A DNA stretch of 8,229 bases, taken from contig JAUXAJ010000240.1 in the NCBI GenBank assembly GCA_030620005.1, positions 1 to 8,229 of the forward strand, given 5' to 3'. The position numbers were made by a program, and so were the translations under genes. Shown here piece by piece: positions 1-5,596 of this stretch (position 1 is the first letter of the stretch; each line of letters begins with the position of its first letter). Under the pieces are notes generated by a model. That model was given only the letters and a program-made list of their open reading frames with translations, did no database searches and had not been told where the DNA came from. The DNA comes from Promethearchaeota archaeon (lineage in GTDB: Archaea > Asgardarchaeota > Lokiarchaeia > Sigynarchaeales > SOKP01).

Positions 1-996
1 ATTCAATTACCCTCTTATTTTAAAGAATATGAAGAACTAAATTTGTCATTATTAAATGAACTACTAGCGAATGTAATAAGCGGGGCTGACGATTTATTAG
101 CAGCTTTGATCATTGATCTTGATGAGTTTATAATTGCTCAAGATGTAGTTGAGGGTTTTACAGAGGAAATAATGGATATTATTTTGAGTTTAATCAAACC
201 TATAATAAAGAAAGCTAGAATAGTTGCGGAAACATCTTATGGAAGTGGAACTCTTGACACGAATACATTTCGATTGTTTTATTTAGAATTAGGAGGGGCT
301 GTTCCAGTCTTATTAGTTTTAATAATGGGTCCATATACTGATATCGATAAAATTATCCCTTATTCTTATATAATTGCTGAAAAAGCATCATTAATTTTGA
401 GCAAGAGAGGAACATCATTATTTATGCCAAAATTGCTTGAAGGTGGAAGGTTAATGCTTTCTCCCTCAGATGAGACATCATTGAGTATAGCAAATGTGAA
501 CCAAATAATCATAATAGGGGCAGAAAAGAGTGGAAAGAGCTCCATAGTAGACATGTATGTTTATGGAGAATTTCAAGAAGATTACAAGCCTACAATTGGT
601 CTCTCAATTGTTAATAAAGAACTACAAATTTCTAAATGGATTAAAATGATATTCTATTTATTCGATATGGGTGGATTAAAAACTTTTGCTAAAGTGCGCA
701 AACATTATTATAACATTTCAAAAGCTAAAGCTGTGTTAATAATATTTGACTACTCAAGAATTGATACACTTAACCATGTTAACGAATGGATAGAAGAAGC
801 CCAATTTTACATTAAAGATACATCCGTACCATATATTCTTATTGGAAATAAAATTGATATAGTTGAAAATCGGGGTGATATACGGGGAAGAGCAGAAAAA
901 TTTGCTAGCCAATATAATTGCCTCTTTTTTGAAACATCTGCTTTAACAGGAGAAGGGATTGACGAATTATTTACTTATATCGCTTCAAATATTTAA
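1..996 (+). CDS. Roadblock/LC7-like domain fused to Ras/Arf-like small GTPase (5' partial)
   Basis: The reading frame is open from base 1, so the gene probably starts outside the window; the TTG at 43 is only the first possible in-window start. Residue numbers count from that TTG. Residues about 1-125 look like a roadblock/LC7 fold: a leading helix, the strand AALIIDLDEFIIAQ, a helix, then strands and a closing helix. Residues about 150-317 are a small GTPase with P-loop GAEKSGKS (159-166), switch I Thr184 in PTIG, DMGG (208-211), NKID (269-272) and ETSA (297-300). A membrane or polarity signalling role like MglA/MglB or Rag/Ragulator is an inference; here both halves sit in one chain. Oddly, the catalytic Gln after DxxG (Ras Gln61, Arf Gln71) is Leu212, and the Ras Gly12 position is Glu161, so intrinsic hydrolysis may be weak. 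The GTPase call is firm; the roadblock call is moderately firm. Confidence 0.9.
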   Translation: MQLPSYFKEYEELNLSLLNELLANVISGADDLLAALIIDLDEFIIAQDVVEGFTEEIMDIILSLIKPIIKKARIVAETSYGSGTLDTNTFRLFYLELGGAVPVLLVLIMGPYTDIDKIIPYSYIIAEKASLILSKRGTSLFMPKLLEGGRLMLSPSDETSLSIANVNQIIIIGAEKSGKSSIVDMYVYGEFQEDYKPTIGLSIVNKELQISKWIKMIFYLFDMGGLKTFAKVRKHYYNISKAKAVLIIFDYSRIDTLNHVNEWIEEAQFYIKDTSVPYILIGNKIDIVENRGDIRGRAEKFASQYNCLFFETSALTGEGIDELFTYIASNI

Positions 997-1503
997 AAAT
1001 GCTCGTTATTAAGATTTTTAAGAAATCTTAAAAATTAAGTAATGCCGCAATTTTTGAGCTTGTCTTTTATTTGTTTTGCTTTTGTTGAATGTTTTTTAAA
1101 TGTTTTCTAAGAACTACTAAATTTAGCTTCACATTGGAGCAATTATGTGTAAAATTGTGGTTGAATATATCTTTAAACTCGAATTTGCACGTAGCAGAAT
1201 TGAATTTCTTGTTAAATAAAATTTTTTATCCCAAGAAATAACGAGTAATTTCTGTTGGCTGATTAAGATTAACTTCATTTTAATTTCGCCTTTATAAAAA
1301 AGTATTAGAACATCCTTAAACCAAATAAAAATTTAAGAAAATAAAATAGTAGTATTTAAAATTATCTAATTAAATGGATTTATATATATAAAAATTATAT
1401 GTAAACTTCAGAAGATTTTGATTTAAAAAAAAAATAGTCTATTAGATTAAAACTCCATTTAAAATATGATTTAATAATAAATAATATTAAGAGAAAAATA
1501 AAA
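997..1503. other. Long AT-rich intergenic region
   Basis: No convincing gene is visible in these 507 bases. Apart from the stem-loop near the left end, there is a run of T-rich DNA around 1060-1110. On the minus strand a stretch without stops from about 1196 down to 1062 could be a decayed coding remnant, but I do not recognise it. A TATA-like tract, TTTATATATATAAAAA, lies at 1379-1394. It is about 110 bases before the carbonic anhydrase start and would imply a long leader if used. The last 100 bases are almost pure A/T and offer several weaker TATA candidates closer to the gene. Confidence 0.5.
1009..1031 (+). terminator. Stem-loop just downstream of the GTPase gene
   Basis: A 9-bp perfect inverted repeat (TTAAGATTT / AAATCTTAA) with a 5-base loop begins 13 bases after the stop codon. 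It could help end or stabilise the GTPase transcript. No U-run follows it, so a classical intrinsic terminator is not supported. Confidence 0.3.
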
Positions 1504-2301
1504 ATGTCAGAATTTTTTGAAAACTTAAAAAAAGTGTATGGCGATTGGGGTAAAGTAGTAAATATTAATGGTTTCATGGAAGAGGTTAATAAGAACTTAT
1601 CTGAAAATGGTTTCAAGAAAGAAGATTCAAGACTGGTCTTTAGCGTTTGTCCTGATGATGTGAATCGACTTTATGAGATTCAAAATATCGAAAATGCCTT
1701 AACAAAAGAATATAATGGAGAATTTCATTTGGGTGGTCTTGGGGCGTATCCAATGGGCGGTGTTTCAGGTATTATAGCGGCGAGTCATCATCCTCCTGAC
1801 GATATGTCTAATGGAAATCGCAAGCATGGAAATTTAATCTTTTTCATAAGTCCCCACATGGGTGTTATTAAAAAGGACGACAAATTAATTTATGGTAAGA
1901 TAATAAGACCTGGACAAGAAAAAATTACTTCTTCTTGCGGTGCCATGATGGGCTTTTTGAGCCAATTAAAGCAAGATGGTAGTCCAGAAAATTTTAAGAT
2001 CGCACCTGATCCATCATATACAGATCCAACGAGAATTGTCTTGCATAGCGATCTAATTAATAATTACTCCAAAGAACTTAAAAACATTCTTTCAATCAGG
2101 GACGATAATGAACAAGTTTTAGAGTTATTTAAATTGAATTACGATGTTGTCGTCAATAAAAGTAAGGAGATAATTAAACTGTTTTTGGAGAAAGAAAAAG
2201 AACACTTCAAAGGGAAAGTGGCTTTAATCGCAGGCATTACGGTGAATGTTCCATCAATGGATCACTTTATCTTGAAAGAAATTACATGCCCCATGAATTA
2301 A
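1504..2301 (+). CDS. LCIB/C-type (theta) carbonic anhydrase
   Basis: The 265-residue soluble protein matches the LCIB-C_CA family, zinc enzymes related to beta-carbonic anhydrases that interconvert CO2 and bicarbonate; they are best known from the algal CO2-concentrating mechanism. Visible signatures in order are SVCPDDVNR (47-55), GEFHLGGLGAYPMGGVSG (72-89), AASHHPPDD (92-100), SPHMGV (116-121) and SSCGAMMG (143-150). Likely zinc ligands are Cys49, His95 or His96, and Cys145, with Asp51 and Arg55 as the usual Asp-Arg pair. All the expected residues are present, so the protein should be active. No signal peptide or membrane segment is seen, so it is probably cytoplasmic. It stands alone, with no carbon-fixation gene beside it. 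The ATG at 1504 is preceded by A-rich DNA without a ribosome-binding motif. Family assignment is from motif memory; activity is inferred. Confidence 0.85.
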   Translation: MSEFFENLKKVYGDWGKVVNINGFMEEVNKNLSENGFKKEDSRLVFSVCPDDVNRLYEIQNIENALTKEYNGEFHLGGLGAYPMGGVSGIIAASHHPPDDMSNGNRKHGNLIFFISPHMGVIKKDDKLIYGKIIRPGQEKITSSCGAMMGFLSQLKQDGSPENFKIAPDPSYTDPTRIVLHSDLINNYSKELKNILSIRDDNEQVLELFKLNYDVVVNKSKEIIKLFLEKEKEHFKGKVALIAGITVNVPSMDHFILKEITCPMN

Positions 2302-2335
2302 TTGTAGTAGCCCAAAAAAAAGGAATAACTAAATA

Positions 2336-2368
2336 TATTAAAAATTTTTAATAATTTCTATTTTTTTT
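2336..2368 (+). terminator. Palindrome plus T8 tract after carbonic anhydrase gene
   Basis: A perfect 18-base A/T palindrome (2336-2353) is followed at 2361-2368 by eight T residues. It lies about 35-65 bases after the carbonic anhydrase stop. Archaeal transcription often ends at U-rich tracts, so this is a plausible 3' end for that transcript. Confidence 0.35.
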
Positions 2369-2426
2369 ATTACCCACATTGAGGAACATTTGGATAAAAC
2401 TAAAAGTAAATTATTTCTTTTTAAAT

Positions 2427-2531
2427 AATTTAAGACCTAAAGAGATTCTCACGAATATCTTTCGGCAGTTGTCGATGAATGAGGAAACGATCTCCGAGAG
2501 GAAAGAATCTCCTTCCTTTAGGAAGGAGTAG
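2427..2531 (+). pseudogene. C-terminal tail of a lost tnpB gene
   Basis: Thirty-four sense codons remain in frame and end at TAG (2529-2531), overlapping the right-end hairpin as tnpB genes commonly do. No start codon, catalytic Asp/Glu region or zinc-ribbon cysteines survive. The identification rests mainly on the adjoining right-end hairpin rather than on the short peptide itself. Confidence 0.4.
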
Positions 2532-2536
2532 TTCAA
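2441..2536 (+). ncRNA. TnpB-type reRNA (omega RNA) scaffold, right end of an IS200/IS605-family element
   Basis: This island is richer in G/C (39 of 90 bases over 2441-2530) than the A/T-rich flanks. It ends in a perfect 8-bp hairpin, CTCCTTCC-TTTA-GGAAGGAG (2509-2528), followed by TAGTTCAA. That layout, with the preceding GATGAATGAGGAAACGAT segment, is what I recognise as the right end of IS605-type elements. There the 3' part of tnpB is also the scaffold of the guide RNA. A frame from 2427 to the TAG at 2529-2531 ends SERKESPSFRKE, resembling the last residues of some TnpB proteins. No RuvC domain or other tnpB sequence is present upstream, so this is a remnant or an orphan RNA. If still transcribed, its guide would be the bases immediately after TTCAA (from 2537), running toward the end of the kinase gene. 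Confidence 0.65.
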
Positions 2537-2570
2537 TTTCAAAATAAGACAATTATCTTTATTAATTCTT

Positions 2571-3692
2571 TTAATATTTCAATTCTGGAATTCTTTCTAT
2601 ATAATACGTGTTTGCTTCTTGAAAGTAGTTTGCAATAATTGCATCAATTTGAAATCCAAATCCATAAATAACTATTAGCAAAATGAGCGTGCATATTAGG
2701 GGATATAAAAAATTGTCAGAGATCTTTATTTTTTCGGGAGTAACAATGTCTATAGCAACAAAAATGATCCCAAGCACGATTGCTAGAGTTAATCCAACGA
2801 AAAAAATTGAAGTAATGAAAGTAAAAAAAAAACCAGCGAAAGAACCTTCCCAAGATTTTTCGGGCTCCCATTTTATTTTATGCTTTCCGATTTTCTTACC
2901 AAAAAAAGATGCAAACGAATCTCCAAAACACAGGACGCAGAACACTCCAAACATGCAGGTAATGGGCAAGAAAATCGTTGATATGAAGAGGCCGAACATG
3001 AAAAAATAGTAATCGCCAACATTTTCTTGCTCAGAAGTTCGTAGCGATTTGACGAATAATTTACGCATTGGTATGCCCTTCTTAGGATTTAGCCTGAAAT
3101 ACTCGAGAATTATTACGAAGGGCATCACGATCGTGTAAAAAGTCATGATTAAAAATTCTAGCGGATGCGGAAAGTATAAATCGGAATCGTATACAAAATC
3201 TATATTGAGCTCTCGTAGAATTGGTAAGCTTTCCCACAGTGGATGTTTTACATCTGCTCCGAATTCAGGTTCAATTTTTAGAATTTCAATCATTATAGCG
3301 TTGTATATAATTAAAAACAGAAATGTACCACCAAACAAGAAAAAATGAAAGAATTTTCTTAAATATTCGTGAAGATGACTTTTTTTGCTTTGAAAGTCGT
3401 GATCTATATTTCTAATAACTTGTTGTCTATGAAGAACTCTATTATCAACTAAATTATAAACGCTAAAAACTCCAATAAAACTGCAATAACCAATAATAAG
3501 GATTAAATCTAAAGGAAATCGAATGTCAACATTATAATAGTACCAAAAATTACATGCAACAAACAATATTAACAAAATATCGCAATAAATCTTTTTTTTG
3601 ATATCTTTCGAAAATTTTACTATTTGAACTTGTAAATAGCATAAAAAACCAACAAGACCAGCCAAAATTATCAATGATAAACTCGATGCCAT
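2571..3692 (-). CDS. Polyprenol/dolichol kinase-like integral membrane protein (CTP-dependent lipid kinase / CDP-lipid family)
   Basis: The 373-residue protein has many hydrophobic segments. Its C-terminal two thirds carry the motifs of the dolichol kinase/phytol kinase/CTP-dependent diacylglycerol kinase group: RKFFHF (112-117), CFGDSFASFFGKKIGK (255-270) and EKSWEGSFAGF (278-288). Asp258 and Lys279-Ser280 with Glu282-Gly283-Ser284 correspond to the conserved nucleotide and metal site region. These enzymes phosphorylate a lipid alcohol with CTP in the membrane. Phosphatidate cytidylyltransferases share part of this signature and remain an alternative. About 110 residues with roughly three membrane segments precede the RKxxH motif, longer than the minimal kinase. 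The gene faces away from the nicotinamidase across an 80-base spacer and converges on the TnpB-type RNA remnant. The substrate is unproven; a polyprenol fits an archaeal glycan carrier pathway. Confidence 0.75.
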   Translation of the reverse strand: MASSLSLIILAGLVGFLCYLQVQIVKFSKDIKKKIYCDILLILFVACNFWYYYNVDIRFPLDLILIIGYCSFIGVFSVYNLVDNRVLHRQQVIRNIDHDFQSKKSHLHEYLRKFFHFFLFGGTFLFLIIYNAIMIEILKIEPEFGADVKHPLWESLPILRELNIDFVYDSDLYFPHPLEFLIMTFYTIVMPFVIILEYFRLNPKKGIPMRKLFVKSLRTSEQENVGDYYFFMFGLFISTIFLPITCMFGVFCVLCFGDSFASFFGKKIGKHKIKWEPEKSWEGSFAGFFFTFITSIFFVGLTLAIVLGIIFVAIDIVTPEKIKISDNFLYPLICTLILLIVIYGFGFQIDAIIANYFQEANTYYIERIPELKY

Positions 3693-3772
3693 TATTCAAA
3701 AAGTAGATTAGTAAATATTAAAAAAAATAGAATTTAATTTAATATTAATTTAATTAGTTTTTTGTAAATAAC
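3693..3772. promoter_or_regulatory. Divergent promoter region between kinase-like gene and nicotinamidase
   Basis: This 80-base spacer separates two genes transcribed away from each other, so both promoters must lie in or near it. It is almost entirely A/T, with overlapping TATA-like stretches around 3732-3755. No single TATA/BRE pair or operator stands out. Neither start codon has a visible Shine-Dalgarno sequence. Confidence 0.4.
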
Positions 3773-4453
3773 ATGAAAATCGACGATTTAAAGGTAAAAA
3801 AAGGGATTCAACCAAACAAGCAAGACGCGTTGTTGATTGTTGACATGCAATACGATTTTATCCCGGGGGGTTCTTTGCCTGTAGAGGGCGGAGATTTAAT
3901 TGTTGATGATATTAATAAAGTTGCCAAGAGATTTAAAAAAAGCAGCGCAGTTATTGTTCTAACGCAGGATTGGCATCCAAGGAATCATTTATCTTTTGCT
4001 AGCAATCACGATGGTAAGAACCCTGGCGATGAGTATAGTTCTGAAGATGGGGCTATTGGGCCAGTTTTATGGCCAGATCACTGCGTGCAAGGAACTAAAG
4101 GAGCAGAATTTCTTGAAAAATTGAACGTGGAATTAGCAAACGCGATAATAAGAAAAGGGATGAATCCTAAAGTAGATTCATATTCTGGTTTTCTTGAAAA
4201 CGATAAAGAATCAGAAACTGGGCTGAATGGATATCTTGAATCCTTAAACATTGAAAGAGTTTTTATATGTGGATTAGCGTTAGATTATTGCTGCTATTCA
4301 ACGGCCATAGATGCCGCTAATTTTGGTTTCGAGACGCATTTCTTTGTTGATTTAACTAAGGGAATTGACTTGCCACCTGGAAACTTATCTAATGCGTTAG
4401 AAAACATGAAGGAAGAAGGAATTATTTTCGTCAATAAGGATAGTTTTGAGTAG
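3773..4453 (+). CDS. pncA: Nicotinamidase (isochorismatase-like hydrolase family)
   Basis: The 226-residue protein converts nicotinamide to nicotinate and ammonia for NAD salvage. The catalytic triad is visible as Asp24 (LIVDMQYDF), Lys128 (IIRKGMNP) and Cys173 (GLALDYCC). The metal site is Asp66, His68 and His72 (TQDWHPRNH), and WPDHCVQGTKGAE (100-112) is the typical PncA substrate-pocket stretch. Together these separate it from general isochorismatases. Length is close to that of known PncA proteins. A second cysteine (Cys174) sits beside the nucleophile. The protein is cytoplasmic, with no signal peptide. The phosphatase gene starts 32 bases downstream on the same strand, so the two may be co-transcribed, although no functional tie is evident. 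Confidence 0.92.
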   Translation: MKIDDLKVKKGIQPNKQDALLIVDMQYDFIPGGSLPVEGGDLIVDDINKVAKRFKKSSAVIVLTQDWHPRNHLSFASNHDGKNPGDEYSSEDGAIGPVLWPDHCVQGTKGAEFLEKLNVELANAIIRKGMNPKVDSYSGFLENDKESETGLNGYLESLNIERVFICGLALDYCCYSTAIDAANFGFETHFFVDLTKGIDLPPGNLSNALENMKEEGIIFVNKDSFE

Positions 4454-4485
4454 AAAAAAAAATTGTTTATTAACTTAAAGAAATC

Positions 4486-4965
4486 ATGAATAGCAATTTT
4501 CCTTACAAATCTGTTTTGATCGTCTGTAGCGTGAATGTTGCTCGCAGCCCCATGGCTGAGGGTTTTTTAAGAGATTATTTTAAAAAAAAAGAAATAGATG
4601 TTGACGTGTTTTCTTGCGGAGTAGCTTCTCATGCTAGGGACGGAATGTTAATATCAATGGACGCAAGACTGGCAATGAAAGAAGTTGGAATTCAGCTTTC
4701 AGACACATCCCTTTCTGTAGATGTAAAAAAGCATCTAGAACTTATAAATAAAGCGGATATGATACTCACCTTAACAGAACAACATAAAGAAGAAATCGTG
4801 AAATTAGATGGAGCTCGCGAAAAGGATATATTTACACTCAAAGAATTTGCTGGTAAGAGCGGAGACATTGAAGACCCTTCGATGAAAGGGATAGAAGGTT
4901 TTAGAAAGTCTAGAGACGAGATAAGGAGTTGTTTAGTAGAAGGGCTGAAAAAATTTGAGTGTTAA
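4486..4965 (+). CDS. Low-molecular-weight protein tyrosine phosphatase family protein
   Basis: The 159-residue protein has the family P-loop CSVNVARS (14-21, a C-X5-R-S motif), with nucleophile Cys14 and Arg20. A C-terminal Asp-Pro at 130-131 (DIEDPS) provides the usual general acid. SPMAEGFLRDYF after the loop is also typical. The second P-loop cysteine common in this family is Ala19. The residue that is Thr in arginine phosphatases such as YwlE and Ile in tyrosine phosphatases is Val18, which favours phosphotyrosine, though this is only an inference. The cysteine pair needed by thioredoxin-linked arsenate reductases is not seen; the remaining cysteines are at 44, 148 and 159. It follows the nicotinamidase by 32 bases and may share its transcript. 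Confidence 0.88.
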   Translation: MNSNFPYKSVLIVCSVNVARSPMAEGFLRDYFKKKEIDVDVFSCGVASHARDGMLISMDARLAMKEVGIQLSDTSLSVDVKKHLELINKADMILTLTEQHKEEIVKLDGAREKDIFTLKEFAGKSGDIEDPSMKGIEGFRKSRDEIRSCLVEGLKKFEC

Positions 4966-5030
4966 TCATTTTAGTTCACATTAAAAATAATAAGTTTATA
5001 ATAAAAATAAAGAAGTTAGTATATAAATAG

Positions 5031-5345
5031 GGTCAACTATCCACCGACACGAAGTGATCGGTGGGCTCGAAAAGTACCATCCTTCAAGCCCAGTTGATTA
5101 GCCTCAGCCACCATCTGCGAACCTTCGGCTCGCACTTGACGGGGCTACGTTATCGCGGAATGCATAGGTACTAAGATACATCGGGATGCTCCACAAGTCC
5201 CATACACTACGGTCAGGGGTTAAACAGTTCTGCAGGGTTAGGAACAGTGCTTCTGACAACCGAAGGGAAACCTTCTGGAAACCCGTGATAACATTGGCGA
5301 TGTGGACCACTCCTTCGGGAGGCGGGCTTTATTTTAGCCTGCAAA
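5031..5345 (+). ncRNA. HEARO RNA (IscB-type omega RNA)
   Basis: A strongly structured, GC-rich island (37 of 60 bases are G/C at 5101-5160) in AT-rich DNA sits directly upstream of an IscB N-terminal ORF, the standard HEARO position. Visible helices are 5033-5038 with 5092-5097, closing a domain that contains the hairpin 5041-5050/5054-5064 and a second arm 5065-5067/5087-5089. Further hairpins are TGCGA/TCGCA around a TTC loop (about 5116-5135), a GAAA-capped hairpin (5260-5266/5271-5278), CTCC-TTCG-GGAG (5310-5321), and a 7-bp stem (5322-5328/5336-5342). These RNAs carry a guide at the 5' end, which here would be the bases just before about 5031. The scaffold appears full length, but its nuclease gene is truncated. 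Exact ends are uncertain; about 30 more bases separate it from the ORF. Confidence 0.8.
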
Positions 5346-5374
5346 CCAATGAAATAGAAAAAAAATGAAAAAAA

Positions 5375-5557
5375 ATGAGTCAAACGGTATTCGTGATTAA
5401 TCACCACGGGAAACCCCTCATGCCAACTACAACGCGCAAGGCTCGACTCTTGTTAAAGCAGGGAAAGGCACGGATTTTTCGGCACGACCCGTTCTTTGCC
5501 ATTCAAATGCTCCACAGATCAAGCGACCAGGGGGTTTTCTTGACAAAAAGACTATAA
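5375..5557 (+). CDS. iscB (truncated): IscB N-terminal PLMP domain only (truncated IscB)
   Basis: The 60-residue ORF begins with the unmistakable IscB N-terminus: FVINHHGKPLMP (6-17, PLMP motif), then the basic RKARLLLKQGKARIF segment (21-35) and the HDPFFAIQMLH strand (37-47). In full-length IscB the first RuvC segment with its catalytic Asp follows within a few residues. Here the homology stops around residue 51 and an unrelated nine-residue tail ends at TAA. No RuvC, bridge helix or HNH sequence remains before the next gene, so it cannot cut DNA. It lies immediately downstream of an apparently full HEARO RNA. The PLMP region contacts the omega RNA in known IscB complexes, so the peptide might still bind it, but this is speculative. 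Simple deletion decay is the default explanation. It is shorter than even the PLMP-plus-HNH proteins (IshB). Confidence 0.75.
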   Translation: MSQTVFVINHHGKPLMPTTTRKARLLLKQGKARIFRHDPFFAIQMLHRSSDQGVFLTKRL

Positions 5558-5561
5558 AAAA
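5553..5561 (+). promoter_or_regulatory. Candidate TATA box for uppP
   Basis: TATAAAAAA preceded by purine-rich ACAAAAAGAC (possible BRE) lies about 40 bases before the uppP GTG start. Transcription would then begin near 5582-5588 with a very short leader. The box overlaps the stop codon of the truncated IscB ORF, so it sits at the deletion scar. It was read by eye only. Confidence 0.35.
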
Positions 5562-5596
5562 TGATTTTAATAAAAACTTAAATCAGTGAAATAATC

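Larger units (their letters stand above)
5013..5580 (+). mobile_element. Remnant of an IscB-carrying IS200/IS605-superfamily element
   Basis: The HEARO RNA and PLMP ORF together form the left part of an IscB locus inserted between the phosphatase and uppP genes. Composition changes sharply near 5031 on the left. On the right, AT-rich chromosomal DNA resumes soon after the ORF, and no right-end hairpin or target-site copy is visible. The right end therefore appears lost in the deletion that removed the nuclease domains. No tnpA is present, so mobility would have needed a transposase in trans. The outer limits given are approximate. Confidence 0.55.

Noticed and set aside
43..45. TTG as the true start of the roadblock-GTPase gene
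   Set aside because: The frame is open back to base 1 and the roadblock-like helix already seems under way, so the start most likely lies upstream of the window.
1395..1616. Minus-strand 73-codon open frame overlapping the carbonic anhydrase start
   Set aside because: It overlaps the conserved gene, consists largely of low-complexity hydrophobic and Lys/Ser residues, and has no recognisable motif.
2683..3348. Plus-strand open frames inside the kinase-like gene
   Set aside because: They lie opposite a well-supported membrane protein gene and their translations look like no protein family.
4486..4965. Arsenate reductase (ArsC) for the phosphatase gene
   Set aside because: The P-loop is shared, but the redox cysteine pair of thioredoxin-linked ArsC is absent and no other ars gene is nearby.
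5322..5342. Intrinsic terminator at the end of the HEARO RNA
   Set aside because: The 7-bp stem is real, but no T-run follows and the IscB ORF starts shortly downstream, so it is better read as part of the RNA scaffold.
5104..5407. Several short open frames on both strands in the GC-rich island
   Set aside because: They overlap the HEARO RNA helices, match no recognisable family and are explained by the GC-rich structured RNA having few stop codons.
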